Positions 17,928 to 24,477 of a stretch of DNA of 61,340 nt are shown in pieces. The DNA lies in contig NZ_JAPSKE010000030.1 of NCBI RefSeq assembly GCF_031177825.1, positions 6,521 through 67,860 of the forward strand, written 5' to 3'. The DNA is from Paenibacillus sp. Lineage in GTDB: Bacteria; Bacillota; Bacilli; Paenibacillales; YIM-B00363. The notes beneath the pieces are model-generated. The model saw only the letters and a list, made by a program, of their open reading frames with translations, was not told the origin of the DNA and made no database searches. A program made the translations under genes and the position numbers. Each line of letters begins with the position of its first letter. Positions within the stretch are counted from its first letter, which is position 1.

Positions 17928-18191
17928 TCAGTCCTCGTCGTCGTCCTCGCCTGAACGCAGTCGTTCGATCTGGCGCATAAACTCTTCGTCCCGCCGGTCC
18001 CGTTCCCGTCCCTTCTCCTTCAGCCGTTCGATGGCCGGTTGAATGAGCCGGTCGATCTCCTTCTGGATCGTCTGCGACAAGTCGTACCGCTGCTGCGATT
18101 CAAGGAAGTGGCCGACGTCCATTAACGCGTTGTACCGGTCCAGCTCGTCGCGCGTCAGCAATCCTCTCACTTGCACGCTGCAATGGCGCAT
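17928..18191 (-). CDS. Conserved hypothetical helical protein coupled to NDH-2
   Basis: An 87-residue, highly charged, mostly helical protein. The N-terminal part MRHCSVQVRGLLTRDELDRYNAL is followed by a basic/acidic stretch with coiled-coil character and an acidic tail GEDDDED. Its ATG begins 2 bases after the stop of the type II NADH dehydrogenase gene, which implies coupled translation. I do not recognise the family. A role linked to the dehydrogenase is only suggested by the arrangement. Confidence 0.78.
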   Translation of the reverse strand: MRHCSVQVRGLLTRDELDRYNALMDVGHFLESQQRYDLSQTIQKEIDRLIQPAIERLKEKGRERDRRDEEFMRQIERLRSGEDDDED

Positions 18192-18193
18192 CG

Positions 18194-19387
18194 TTAATTG
18201 AAATACCCCTTGCGCAGCACGAGCGGAATGCCGCCGATAATGTACAAGTAGCGAAGGTCGATGATTTTCTTCATCATGGCCGCGCTGCCGCCCTTCAGCT
18301 TGCGGCCCATCGCGATGCCGATCGCCTCGTTCTTGCCGAGCGACGCGACCGTGCCCTTGCTTTCGTATTTGAACGTCTTCAGCGACGAGTTGCGGATCGA
18401 CGCGACAAGGTTATGCGCGAGCACGTCGGCTTGCTGAATGGCCATCTGCGCCGTCGGCGGATACGGACGTCCTTCTTCGTTCATGACGATCGAGCAATCC
18501 CCGATGACGTAGACGTCTTCATGACCCGGAATGCGCAAGTATTCGTCGACCTTGATCCGGCCCCGCATCGCTTCGAAGCCTGCTTCCTCGACCAGACGGT
18601 TGCCGCGGACGCCGCCCGTCCAGATGACGGTTTGCGTTTTGATTTCTTCGCCGTCGGCCAGCGTAATGCTATCCGGCGTGCATTCCTTCAGCGCGATGCC
18701 GATCTTGAACGTAACGCCCTTCTTCTGAAGCACTTCCATCGCGTATTGAACGAGCTCCGGATCGAAGCCCGGCAGCGCCGTAGGCGCCGCTTCGACGTTA
18801 TAGATCTTCACGAGGTTCGGATCGACGTCGAATTCCTTGCACAGCTTCGGAATCCGGTCGGCGAGCTCGCCGATGAATTCGATGCCGGTGAAGCCCGCGC
18901 CGCCGACGACGAACGTTAAGTAATCTTTGCGATGCGGCTCCTTCTTGAAGCGCGCGAATTGGTATTCGATATGCTCGCGGATCAGGCGAACGCTGTTGAT
19001 GCTTCGAATGAAATGAGCATGCTCCTTGAGTCCCGGGATGCCGAACGTCTCCGGTTCGCCGCCGAGACCGATCACCAAGTAATCGTAAGACAAGGTGCCG
19101 TCTTCCAAAATTACTTTCTTATCGTTCGGCCGAATTTGCACGACCGTGGACTTGACGAAGTCGATCTTAAATTCGTCGATCAGCTTCAGAATGCTAACCC
19201 GCGCATTCTGCGGATCGTCCGTACCGGCAGCCGGCATATGGAGATGCGTCGTGATGTAATGATAGTCGTGCTTGTTGACCAGAGTGACGTCCGCCTCGTT
19301 GTAGTTGAGCTCTTTCTGCAGTCGCAAAGCCGTGACGATGCCGCCGTATCCCGCTCCAAGGATAACGATGCGTGGGATTCTGCTCAT
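18194..19387 (-). CDS. Type II NADH dehydrogenase (YumB-like)
   Basis: A 397-residue single-subunit NADH:menaquinone oxidoreductase, peripheral on the inner face of the membrane and not proton-pumping. The FAD motif IVILGAGYGG is at residues 7-16, and the NADH motif VVGGAGFTGIE near 165. The NKHDYHYITTHLHMPAAG segment and the C-terminal amphipathic RYLYIIGGIPLVLRKGYFN fit the YumB branch. GGAAGG precedes the start. The AT-rich upstream region has TTGTGAA elements described separately. It forms an operon with the 87-residue gene at 17928. Confidence 0.93.
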   Translation of the reverse strand: MSRIPRIVILGAGYGGIVTALRLQKELNYNEADVTLVNKHDYHYITTHLHMPAAGTDDPQNARVSILKLIDEFKIDFVKSTVVQIRPNDKKVILEDGTLSYDYLVIGLGGEPETFGIPGLKEHAHFIRSINSVRLIREHIEYQFARFKKEPHRKDYLTFVVGGAGFTGIEFIGELADRIPKLCKEFDVDPNLVKIYNVEAAPTALPGFDPELVQYAMEVLQKKGVTFKIGIALKECTPDSITLADGEEIKTQTVIWTGGVRGNRLVEEAGFEAMRGRIKVDEYLRIPGHEDVYVIGDCSIVMNEEGRPYPPTAQMAIQQADVLAHNLVASIRNSSLKTFKYESKGTVASLGKNEAIGIAMGRKLKGGSAAMMKKIIDLRYLYIIGGIPLVLRKGYFN

Positions 19388-19743
19388 GCTTTCTCCAATC
19401 CTTCCGGTTATATATATATTTTTGTTTTTGTGAAAAGCTATATATTTATTTGTGAAAAATTACACATAAACAAACGAAATTATAGGTTTGCATGGTAGGA
19501 TGCCCATTATGGGAACACTTTATCGTGAGCGATCACCCCATATTACAAAACAAATCAAACTGTCAATATCTTGCCACAATATTGAAGAAAGTTCAAGCCT
19601 AAAATCGCGCTTGAATATGAACGAATTGTCACCGATTTTTCATCCGCGAAACGCGAAACAGGGTTTCATTCCGTAGAACTTCCTGTGTATAATGGTAACA
19701 AAATCTAATGATGTTAAGGATCATTACATCGGAGGTGCATCCT
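19388..19743. other. AT-rich divergent intergenic region (NDH-2 / YumC)
   Basis: A 356-base spacer, far more AT-rich than its surroundings, with no convincing gene. On the NDH-2 side it has two TTGTGAA elements (19428-19434 and 19450-19456). The first overlaps a possible -35 (TTCACA in reverse), and 16 bases on lies TATAAC (19407-19412). The second is the left half of an 18-base imperfect palindrome to 19467. Near the yumC side only a ribosome-binding site and weak -10 sequences are visible. Confidence 0.6.
19450..19467. promoter_or_regulatory. Redox-type palindrome upstream of NDH-2 (Rex/Fnr-like)
   Basis: TTGTGAA-AAAT-TACACAT: TGTGA, 6 bases, then ACACA, one mismatch from the TGTGA-N6-TCACA form. 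Rex and Fnr operators of Bacillus share this geometry, and Rex controls ndh in B. subtilis. Binding here is inferred. A close relative of this sequence lies between erpA and mqnE. Confidence 0.45.
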
Positions 19744-20745
19744 ATGACGCGACAGCAGAACGAGAACGGAATCGTCGATATCGCGGTCATCGGCGGAGGT
19801 CCCGCCGGCTTGTTCGCGGCGTTCTACGCCGGTATGAGACAGGCGAGCTGCAAGATTATCGAGAGCATGCCGCAATTGGGCGGACAGCTAGCCGCGCTTT
19901 ATCCCGAAAAATACATTTACGACGTCGCCGGCTTCCCGAAGGTCAGAGCGCAGGAGCTCGTGGACAATCTGATGCAGCAGATGAGCCATTTTCCGATCGA
20001 GCGGTGTCTCGAGGAGAAGGTCGTCCGCTTGACGAAGAAGAGCGAACGTCACTTCGTCATCGAGACGACGAAGGCGACCCACGAGGCGCGCGCGGTCGTC
20101 ATTACGGCCGGCGTCGGCGCTTTCGAGCCGAGAAAGCTGGACCTGCCGGAAGCGGCTCAATATGAAGGCAAGAATCTTCATTACTTCGTCAGCAACCTGG
20201 AGAAATTCCGCGGGCGCCGCGTGCTCATCAGCGGCGGCGGCGACTCGGCCGTCGACTGGTCCCTCATGCTCGAGCCGATCGCCGAACAGGTGACCCTTAT
20301 TCACCGCAGGGATAAGTTCCGGGCGCACGAGCACAGCGTAGAGTTGCTGATGAAGTCGAAAGTGGACGTTCGGACGCCGATCGAGATCGCCGGTCTGAAC
20401 GGAGACGACGCGATTCGAAGCGTGACGCTGAAAGACGTGAAGACGGGCGCGGAGACGGAATTCGAGGTCGACGACGTGATCGTCAATTTCGGCTTCGTGT
20501 CGTCGCTCGGTCCGATCGCCGAATGGGGCTTCGACATTGCGGACGGCTCCATCCTCGTCGATACCCGCATGGAGACGTCGATCCCCGGCATCTTCGCCGC
20601 CGGCGACATTACGACGTACCCCGGTAAGCTGAAGCTGATCGCCGTCGGGTTCGGCGAAGCGCCGACCGCGATCAACAACGCCAAGGTGTACATCGATCCG
20701 AACGCGAAGCTGTCCCCGGGCCACAGCAGCAATATGAAGTTATAA
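19744..20745 (+). CDS. Ferredoxin/flavodoxin--NADP(+) reductase, YumC type
   Basis: A 333-residue flavoprotein of the thioredoxin-reductase-like FNR group. The FAD motif VIGGGPAGLFAAFYAG is at about residues 14-29. The NADPH motif ISGGGDSAVDW is near 160 and the second FAD motif GIFAAGDITTYPGK near 285. The CxxC of true thioredoxin reductase is absent, which supports the YumC assignment. GGAGGTG lies 6 bases before ATG 19744. Divergent from NDH-2, as in other Bacillales. Confidence 0.92.
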   Translation: MTRQQNENGIVDIAVIGGGPAGLFAAFYAGMRQASCKIIESMPQLGGQLAALYPEKYIYDVAGFPKVRAQELVDNLMQQMSHFPIERCLEEKVVRLTKKSERHFVIETTKATHEARAVVITAGVGAFEPRKLDLPEAAQYEGKNLHYFVSNLEKFRGRRVLISGGGDSAVDWSLMLEPIAEQVTLIHRRDKFRAHEHSVELLMKSKVDVRTPIEIAGLNGDDAIRSVTLKDVKTGAETEFEVDDVIVNFGFVSSLGPIAEWGFDIADGSILVDTRMETSIPGIFAAGDITTYPGKLKLIAVGFGEAPTAINNAKVYIDPNAKLSPGHSSNMKL

Positions 20746-20768
20746 ATGAAAGTCTGATTTCCAAAAAC

Positions 20769-20819
20769 GAAGGGCATCCTACCGATAAGCCGAAGGTCAG
20801 CTTAAGGGAGGGTGCCCTT
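20769..20819 (+). promoter_or_regulatory. Nested hairpin covering the ribosome-binding site of the next gene
   Basis: Outer arms AAGGGCATCCT and AGGGTGCCCTT (one G-T pair) enclose an inner TAAGC/GCTTA stem. The right arm contains the AGGGAGGG ribosome-binding site of the gene at 20826. It may act as the yumC terminator or as a translation-limiting structure. Confidence 0.5.
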
Positions 20820-20825
20820 ATCTCT

Positions 20826-21077
20826 ATGAACACGATATGTCCGGTGTGCAACGGGTTCGCCGACCTGCGGGCGGCATGTCCGACTTGCAAGCGGGAAGCC
20901 GAGGACGGCGGACGATTAGCCGATTATTATGATCCGTATTCGGCCTATCGACCGATCGACGAAGTGCGTCTGACGAACGGCTACCCCGACGTCGCGGCGC
21001 GGGAATGTCTTCATAAGGCGTATTGCGCGAACTGCGGCGCCGCCTTCGTCGCGGCTGTGCCGGAAAGCGAAGGATGA
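20826..21077 (+). CDS. Small zinc-ribbon-like protein of unknown function
   Basis: An 83-residue protein with four CxxC-type pairs or partial pairs: CPVC near residue 5, CPTC near 18, then a late CANC near 69, preceded by a lone Cys. The middle DYYDPYSAYRPIDEVRLTNGYPD is a conserved-looking block. Two CxxC knuckles flanking a spacer suggest zinc binding. The start lies just after the hairpin at 20769-20819. I recall similar short proteins in Bacillales but cannot name a function. Confidence 0.75.
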   Translation: MNTICPVCNGFADLRAACPTCKREAEDGGRLADYYDPYSAYRPIDEVRLTNGYPDVAARECLHKAYCANCGAAFVAAVPESEG

Positions 21078-21099
21078 ATGCAGGAAACGACGGACGATT

Positions 21100-21246
21100 C
21101 TAGTGCAGCGTATAAGAGGCGGCGTCGACTTCTAAGTTGCGTCGCTCGATTTCCTGCTCCAACAACTTGATAAAGTCTTGTTCGAGCTCCAGGTCGAGCG
21201 CTTTGAAATACGTCTCGATCAAGCTTTCGTTGCTTAATCCTCTCAT
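21100..21246 (-). CDS. sda: Sporulation histidine kinase inhibitor Sda
   Basis: A 48-codon gene: MRGLSNESLIETYFKAL begins a two-helix hairpin protein with LEQDFIKLLEQEIERR in the second helix. This matches the Sda pattern (R-x-L-S-x-x-x-L-I-E-x-Y-F-K-A ... D-F-I-x-L-I-x-x-E-I-x-R-R). Sda binds sporulation kinases such as KinA and blocks autophosphorylation when replication is disturbed. AGGGAGGG lies 8 bases before ATG 21246. A promoter and several DnaA-box-like sequences sit upstream, consistent with the known DnaA control of sda. Confidence 0.88.
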   Translation of the reverse strand: MRGLSNESLIETYFKALDLELEQDFIKLLEQEIERRNLEVDAASYTLH

Positions 21247-21551
21247 TCGGATTCCCTCCCTTGCTTGGTTTCCTCATATGCTACCAGAGGAAGGAAATCC
21301 GAACAACCGTTCCGATATCCACAGATTATTGTGGACAGCATGTGCACAAGCTGTGACTAACCCCCCCGATCGGTGCTGTCCATTGTGTTTTATGTGGGCA
21401 ACGATTTCGGTGGATATGTGGATAGTTTCGTGATAAATAAATTTAATCGGGCGATTCGCCTAATTCGAGGAATATAGGTACTCGCACAGGGCGCATTCCC
21501 CTCCTTCTCATACTATGGGTACGTACCCGAAACGATGAGGAGGTTGTACGA
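21247..21551. other. Regulatory intergenic region of sda
   Basis: This spacer of about 305 bases has no convincing gene. It holds the sda promoter (minus strand; TAGCAT at 21278-21283, 17 bases, TTGTTC at 21301-21306) and DnaA-box-like sequences between 21315 and 21425. Near 21509 there is a CATACTA, a -10-like sequence for sporulation sigma factors, ahead of the small gene at 21552, but no good -35 partner is visible. Confidence 0.6.
21315..21425. promoter_or_regulatory. Cluster of DnaA-box-like 9-mers upstream of sda
   Basis: Compared with TTATCCACA: ATATCCACA at 21315-21323 (one mismatch), CTGTCCACA at 21330-21338 reverse (two), TTGTGCACA at 21341-21349 reverse (one) and CTATCCACA at 21417-21425 reverse (one). 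A weaker copy is at 21409-21417. The nearest begins 9 bases upstream of the sda -35. Confidence 0.65.
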
Positions 21552-21788
21552 TTGGCAGAATACTACGTTAATCCGAACGTGTCGCACATGCCGACGGCGA
21601 ACATGGGGCCGACGGCGAACGCCGCCCCCGCGGCGAACGTTGCTCCGCTCCAAGCGCACGGGCCGGCGATGGTCTCACCCGCGTTCGCCAAGCCGGTATG
21701 TTCTCATGTCGGCGGAGATCGCCTGACCGCGGAAGCGATTCTCGTTCTCTTCATCCTGCTCGTCATCATCACGCGACTATGCCGCTGA
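21552..21788 (+). CDS. Small sporulation-type protein with YjcZ-like C-terminus
   Basis: A 78-residue protein. A low-complexity N-terminal half rich in Pro/Ala/Asn (repeats of the type PTANMGPTANAAPAAN) is followed by a hydrophobic C-terminal segment AEAILVLFILLVIITRLC. The VLFILLVII core resembles the YjcZ/SscA-like small spore proteins. The start is TTG 21552, with AGGAGG 8 bases upstream. A CATACTA upstream hints at sporulation expression. The N-terminal extension is unlike the usual 25-50 residue members. Confidence 0.6.
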   Translation: MAEYYVNPNVSHMPTANMGPTANAAPAANVAPLQAHGPAMVSPAFAKPVCSHVGGDRLTAEAILVLFILLVIITRLCR

Positions 21789-21797
21789 CAGCGCGAC

Positions 21798-21833
21798 AAG
21801 GGCGCCGGAACTTTGGTCTCGTTCCAGGCGCCC
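21798..21833. terminator. Hairpin between two convergent genes
   Basis: Arms AGGGCGCC-GGAAC and GTTCC-A-GGCGCCCT form a strong stem between stop codons of convergent genes. There is no clear T run on either side, so it may be a weak or Rho-assisted end. Confidence 0.45.
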
Positions 21834-21845
21834 TGGCGGGTCCTG

Positions 21846-23453
21846 CTATTCCCATACATAAGCTTGCCCTGCGGCGTCGTACGCCACGACGCGGTTTCTT
21901 CCCCCGGTCTTGGCCGCGTATAGCGCTCGGTCCGCTCGCTCCAGCACTTCCGACTCCGATCCCTCGCCGCTCGGCACGACTGACCCGATGCCGACGCTGA
22001 TCGACACATGCGGGCCGTAGCTCGAATGCTCGTGCGCGATGCGCAACGCATCGACCGCCCGCCGCATTCGTTCCGCTACCTTCGCCCCGCCCTCGATCGT
22101 CGTGCCCGGCAGCAGCGCCGCGAATTCCTCGCCGCCGTACCGGGCGATGAAGTCGTCCGGCTTCTGTACGCACGCCTCCAGCGTCTCCGCGATCCGACGG
22201 AGGCAGGCGTCCCCGTTCAGATGGCCGTAGTTATCGTTGTATCGCTTAAAGTCGTCGACGTCGAGCAGCAGCACCGTCAACGGCTTCCCGCTGCGGGCGC
22301 AGGCGTCCCATTCGAACTTCAACTGCTCGTCGAGGCTTCTTCGGTTCGCGATTCCCGTCAAGCCGTCGATACCGGATAAGCGCTTCAACACCGTATTCGC
22401 TTCCTGCAGCTTCTTTTCGTTATTTTTGATTTCCGTAACGTCCTGGTACTTCCACAGATGAGCGTTGATCCGTCCTTCCTCGAATACCGGAGCGTAATCC
22501 AGCTGGAAGGTGCGGCCGTCGGCCATATCGACGTACATTCCCTTGGCCGGCGTCTTCCCTTCGGCCAGCTCGAACATCCGAAGCCGCGCCCCGGGATCGA
22601 AGAACGCCTCGCGATACCGCTCGAACAGCTTCGACTTCGCCACGCCCGCCAAGGCGTCCGGATGGGCCTCCTCGCCGAACATCGTCAGCAGCTCCCGATT
22701 CACGTAGATGATTCGTCCCTTCTCGTCCTCGACCAATAACCCGCTCGGAATATGATCGAGCAGCGTCCGCTGCAGGTTTACCGCGCTTCGAAGCTCGCAT
22801 TCGCTCTTTCGAAGGCGCCGCTCGTTCTCGTACGCCCGTTCGAGGAACGACGAAAGCAAATACATGGCGATCCCCGCGGCGATCGACGTCAGCCAGACGT
22901 AGACTGCAACGGTCGCGAACAATCGCTTGTCGGGCACTCCCCATAAGAGAAGCAGCGTTACGAAAAAGGTGGACATGCCGTTCAGCAGCTGGAACTTGAT
23001 GCCGGGAGACAGCTTGAAACGGGCGATCGCCGCGCAGCCGAGACCGACGACGAACATGGCGGCCGCGGCGTAGGCGGACGCCTCGCTCCAACCGAAAAAC
23101 AATACGCGGGACGCGGACACCGTCGAGGCGGATACAAAACTACCGACCCAACCGCCGTAGAACGCGGAGAGAACGATCGTGACGTGGCGCAGATCGAGAA
23201 AGAGGTCGTACCCGACCGGAATGGTAAAGAACATCAACGAGCTGCCCAGGATGCCGTACATGGCTCCGATCCACAGGCTCCTTCGGAACCGCGACATCTC
23301 GCGCTCGGCGCTCCTGCGAAAGAAGAAGAAATGCAAAACGAACAAATAAGAGACGACGATCGATACGTTCATTACGATGTTTTGTATCAACGCGCGCGCC
23401 TCCCGCCCGGTTAATTTAGAATTTAATGGCATTTTATGAACAAAATTCGACAA
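21846..23453 (-). CDS. Membrane diguanylate cyclase: LytS-like 5-TM, PAS and GGDEF domains
   Basis: A 535-residue protein. N-terminal membrane segments (about residues 25-205) have the pattern of the 5TMR-LYT sensor module (SLMFFTIPVGYDLFLDLRHVTIVLSAFYGGWVGS). A PAS domain follows (about 220-345; LLDHIPSGLLVEDEKGRIIYVNRELL), then GGDEF (about 350-510) with an intact GGEEF active site. It should make cyclic-di-GMP in response to a membrane or cytosolic cue. The product-inhibition RxxD site upstream of GGEEF reads KPDD, so feedback may be lost. Start is TTG 23453 or ATG 23432; neither has a strong ribosome-binding site. Confidence 0.9.
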   Translation of the reverse strand: MSNFVHKMPLNSKLTGREARALIQNIVMNVSIVVSYLFVLHFFFFRRSAEREMSRFRRSLWIGAMYGILGSSLMFFTIPVGYDLFLDLRHVTIVLSAFYGGWVGSFVSASTVSASRVLFFGWSEASAYAAAAMFVVGLGCAAIARFKLSPGIKFQLLNGMSTFFVTLLLLWGVPDKRLFATVAVYVWLTSIAAGIAMYLLSSFLERAYENERRLRKSECELRSAVNLQRTLLDHIPSGLLVEDEKGRIIYVNRELLTMFGEEAHPDALAGVAKSKLFERYREAFFDPGARLRMFELAEGKTPAKGMYVDMADGRTFQLDYAPVFEEGRINAHLWKYQDVTEIKNNEKKLQEANTVLKRLSGIDGLTGIANRRSLDEQLKFEWDACARSGKPLTVLLLDVDDFKRYNDNYGHLNGDACLRRIAETLEACVQKPDDFIARYGGEEFAALLPGTTIEGGAKVAERMRRAVDALRIAHEHSSYGPHVSISVGIGSVVPSGEGSESEVLERADRALYAAKTGGRNRVVAYDAAGQAYVWE

Positions 23454-23540
23454 CTTTTTACAAATCCCTTTTTCTCCGAAAGTAAAATTTTACAGATTTT
23501 TTCTAATCATTTCATTATGCGTTATCCCGTTCGGCGAAAA

Positions 23541-23575
23541 TAGAAAAAGCCATCCGCGCACGCTGCGCGAATGGC
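23541..23575 (-). terminator. Terminator of the copper-amine-oxidase-N protein gene
   Basis: Twelve-base arms (23549-23560 and 23564-23575) with one mismatch, followed on the minus strand by TTTTTC. Confidence 0.8.
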
Positions 23576-23593
23576 CCTCTAAGGCGGTTTCCC

Positions 23594-24334
23594 TTATTCT
23601 CGAAGCGCATTCTCTACATATAGCCGATATCGCTCGCGCGAAGCGTCTTGGGCTTCGGACACGCGTTTGGAGGCCGTCGATCGGTTATCGTAATGCGTAT
23701 CGTAGATATAATCGTTCAGATCTCCATTCAAAAACCCTACCAATTTATTATACGCTTCGGAATAATTGCGAAGCGCATCCATGTACGCGTTTAAGGTCGA
23801 CCCTACGACGTCCTTCTCTTCCGGATAGCTTTCGGTCATCCCGCGCGCGGCATCCATTAATCCATTGAATTCGGTCAGCGCCGCCGTTATGCTTCGACTT
23901 TGTTCGCCCCGAGGAAGGACCGGCTTGATCGGCGATAACATGATCCTCTCGTTGAGTAAGCGAAGCTCGTTGTCTATGCCGACGAGACGGTCTCCGAAAT
24001 CCTCGATGCGCTTATACAAGCTTGCTTTATCTACATTCGCCTTCAGCGCCGGTCGCTCGACCGATTCCGGTTCGGGGACCGATACTTGCACCGTTTGCTT
24101 GTCGCCGTTCCAGACCGCTTCCACGCCCAACGCCTTCAACATATAAATCGGCACCATCGTACGCCCGTTGAGGTTCACCGCCGGCACATCCGCCGCCTGA
24201 ATCGGTTGTCCGTCCATATGAATTTGGATAATAGGGTTCCCTTCGAACGTCCCGTTCACATTGGCGTAACTTGTGGCCGCCCCCGTCAAAACGAGGATTC
24301 CCCCTGCGACTCCAATCCATTTCCGCAAACCCAT
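23594..24334 (-). CDS. Secreted protein with copper-amine-oxidase N-terminal-like domain
   Basis: A 246-residue exported protein. A signal peptide (MGLRKWIGVAGGILVLTGAATSYA) is followed by one copper-amine-oxidase-N fold near residues 38-88 (IQIHMDGQPI..NLNGRTMVPIYMLKALGVEAVWN). The rest is a helical, charged C-terminal region with coiled-coil tendency. There is no catalytic oxidase domain. In Paenibacillaceae such domains are common on the cell surface and probably act as wall- or matrix-binding modules. Divergent from the S-layer protein gene at 24478. Confidence 0.8.
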   Translation of the reverse strand: MGLRKWIGVAGGILVLTGAATSYANVNGTFEGNPIIQIHMDGQPIQAADVPAVNLNGRTMVPIYMLKALGVEAVWNGDKQTVQVSVPEPESVERPALKANVDKASLYKRIEDFGDRLVGIDNELRLLNERIMLSPIKPVLPRGEQSRSITAALTEFNGLMDAARGMTESYPEEKDVVGSTLNAYMDALRNYSEAYNKLVGFLNGDLNDYIYDTHYDNRSTASKRVSEAQDASRERYRLYVENALRE

Positions 24335-24477
24335 AGCCTCCTAGTAAAAGCATCTTGTAAGCTAGTATACACGTAACTAACGAACGTCGGAAGACGGTAC
24401 GCGCTCGACTCGCAGCCCCATCATTTCTGATATAATCATAGAGGAGAAAATCACGAGGAAGAAAGGACCCCGATCTT

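Noticed and set aside
21137..21433. 98-residue plus-strand frame over sda
   Set aside because: It has no ribosome-binding site and lies antisense to the well supported sda gene and its promoter.
21509..21515. CATACTA as a sigma-F/G/E promoter for the gene at 21552
   Set aside because: No matching -35 at 14-16 bases; kept only as a weak hint.
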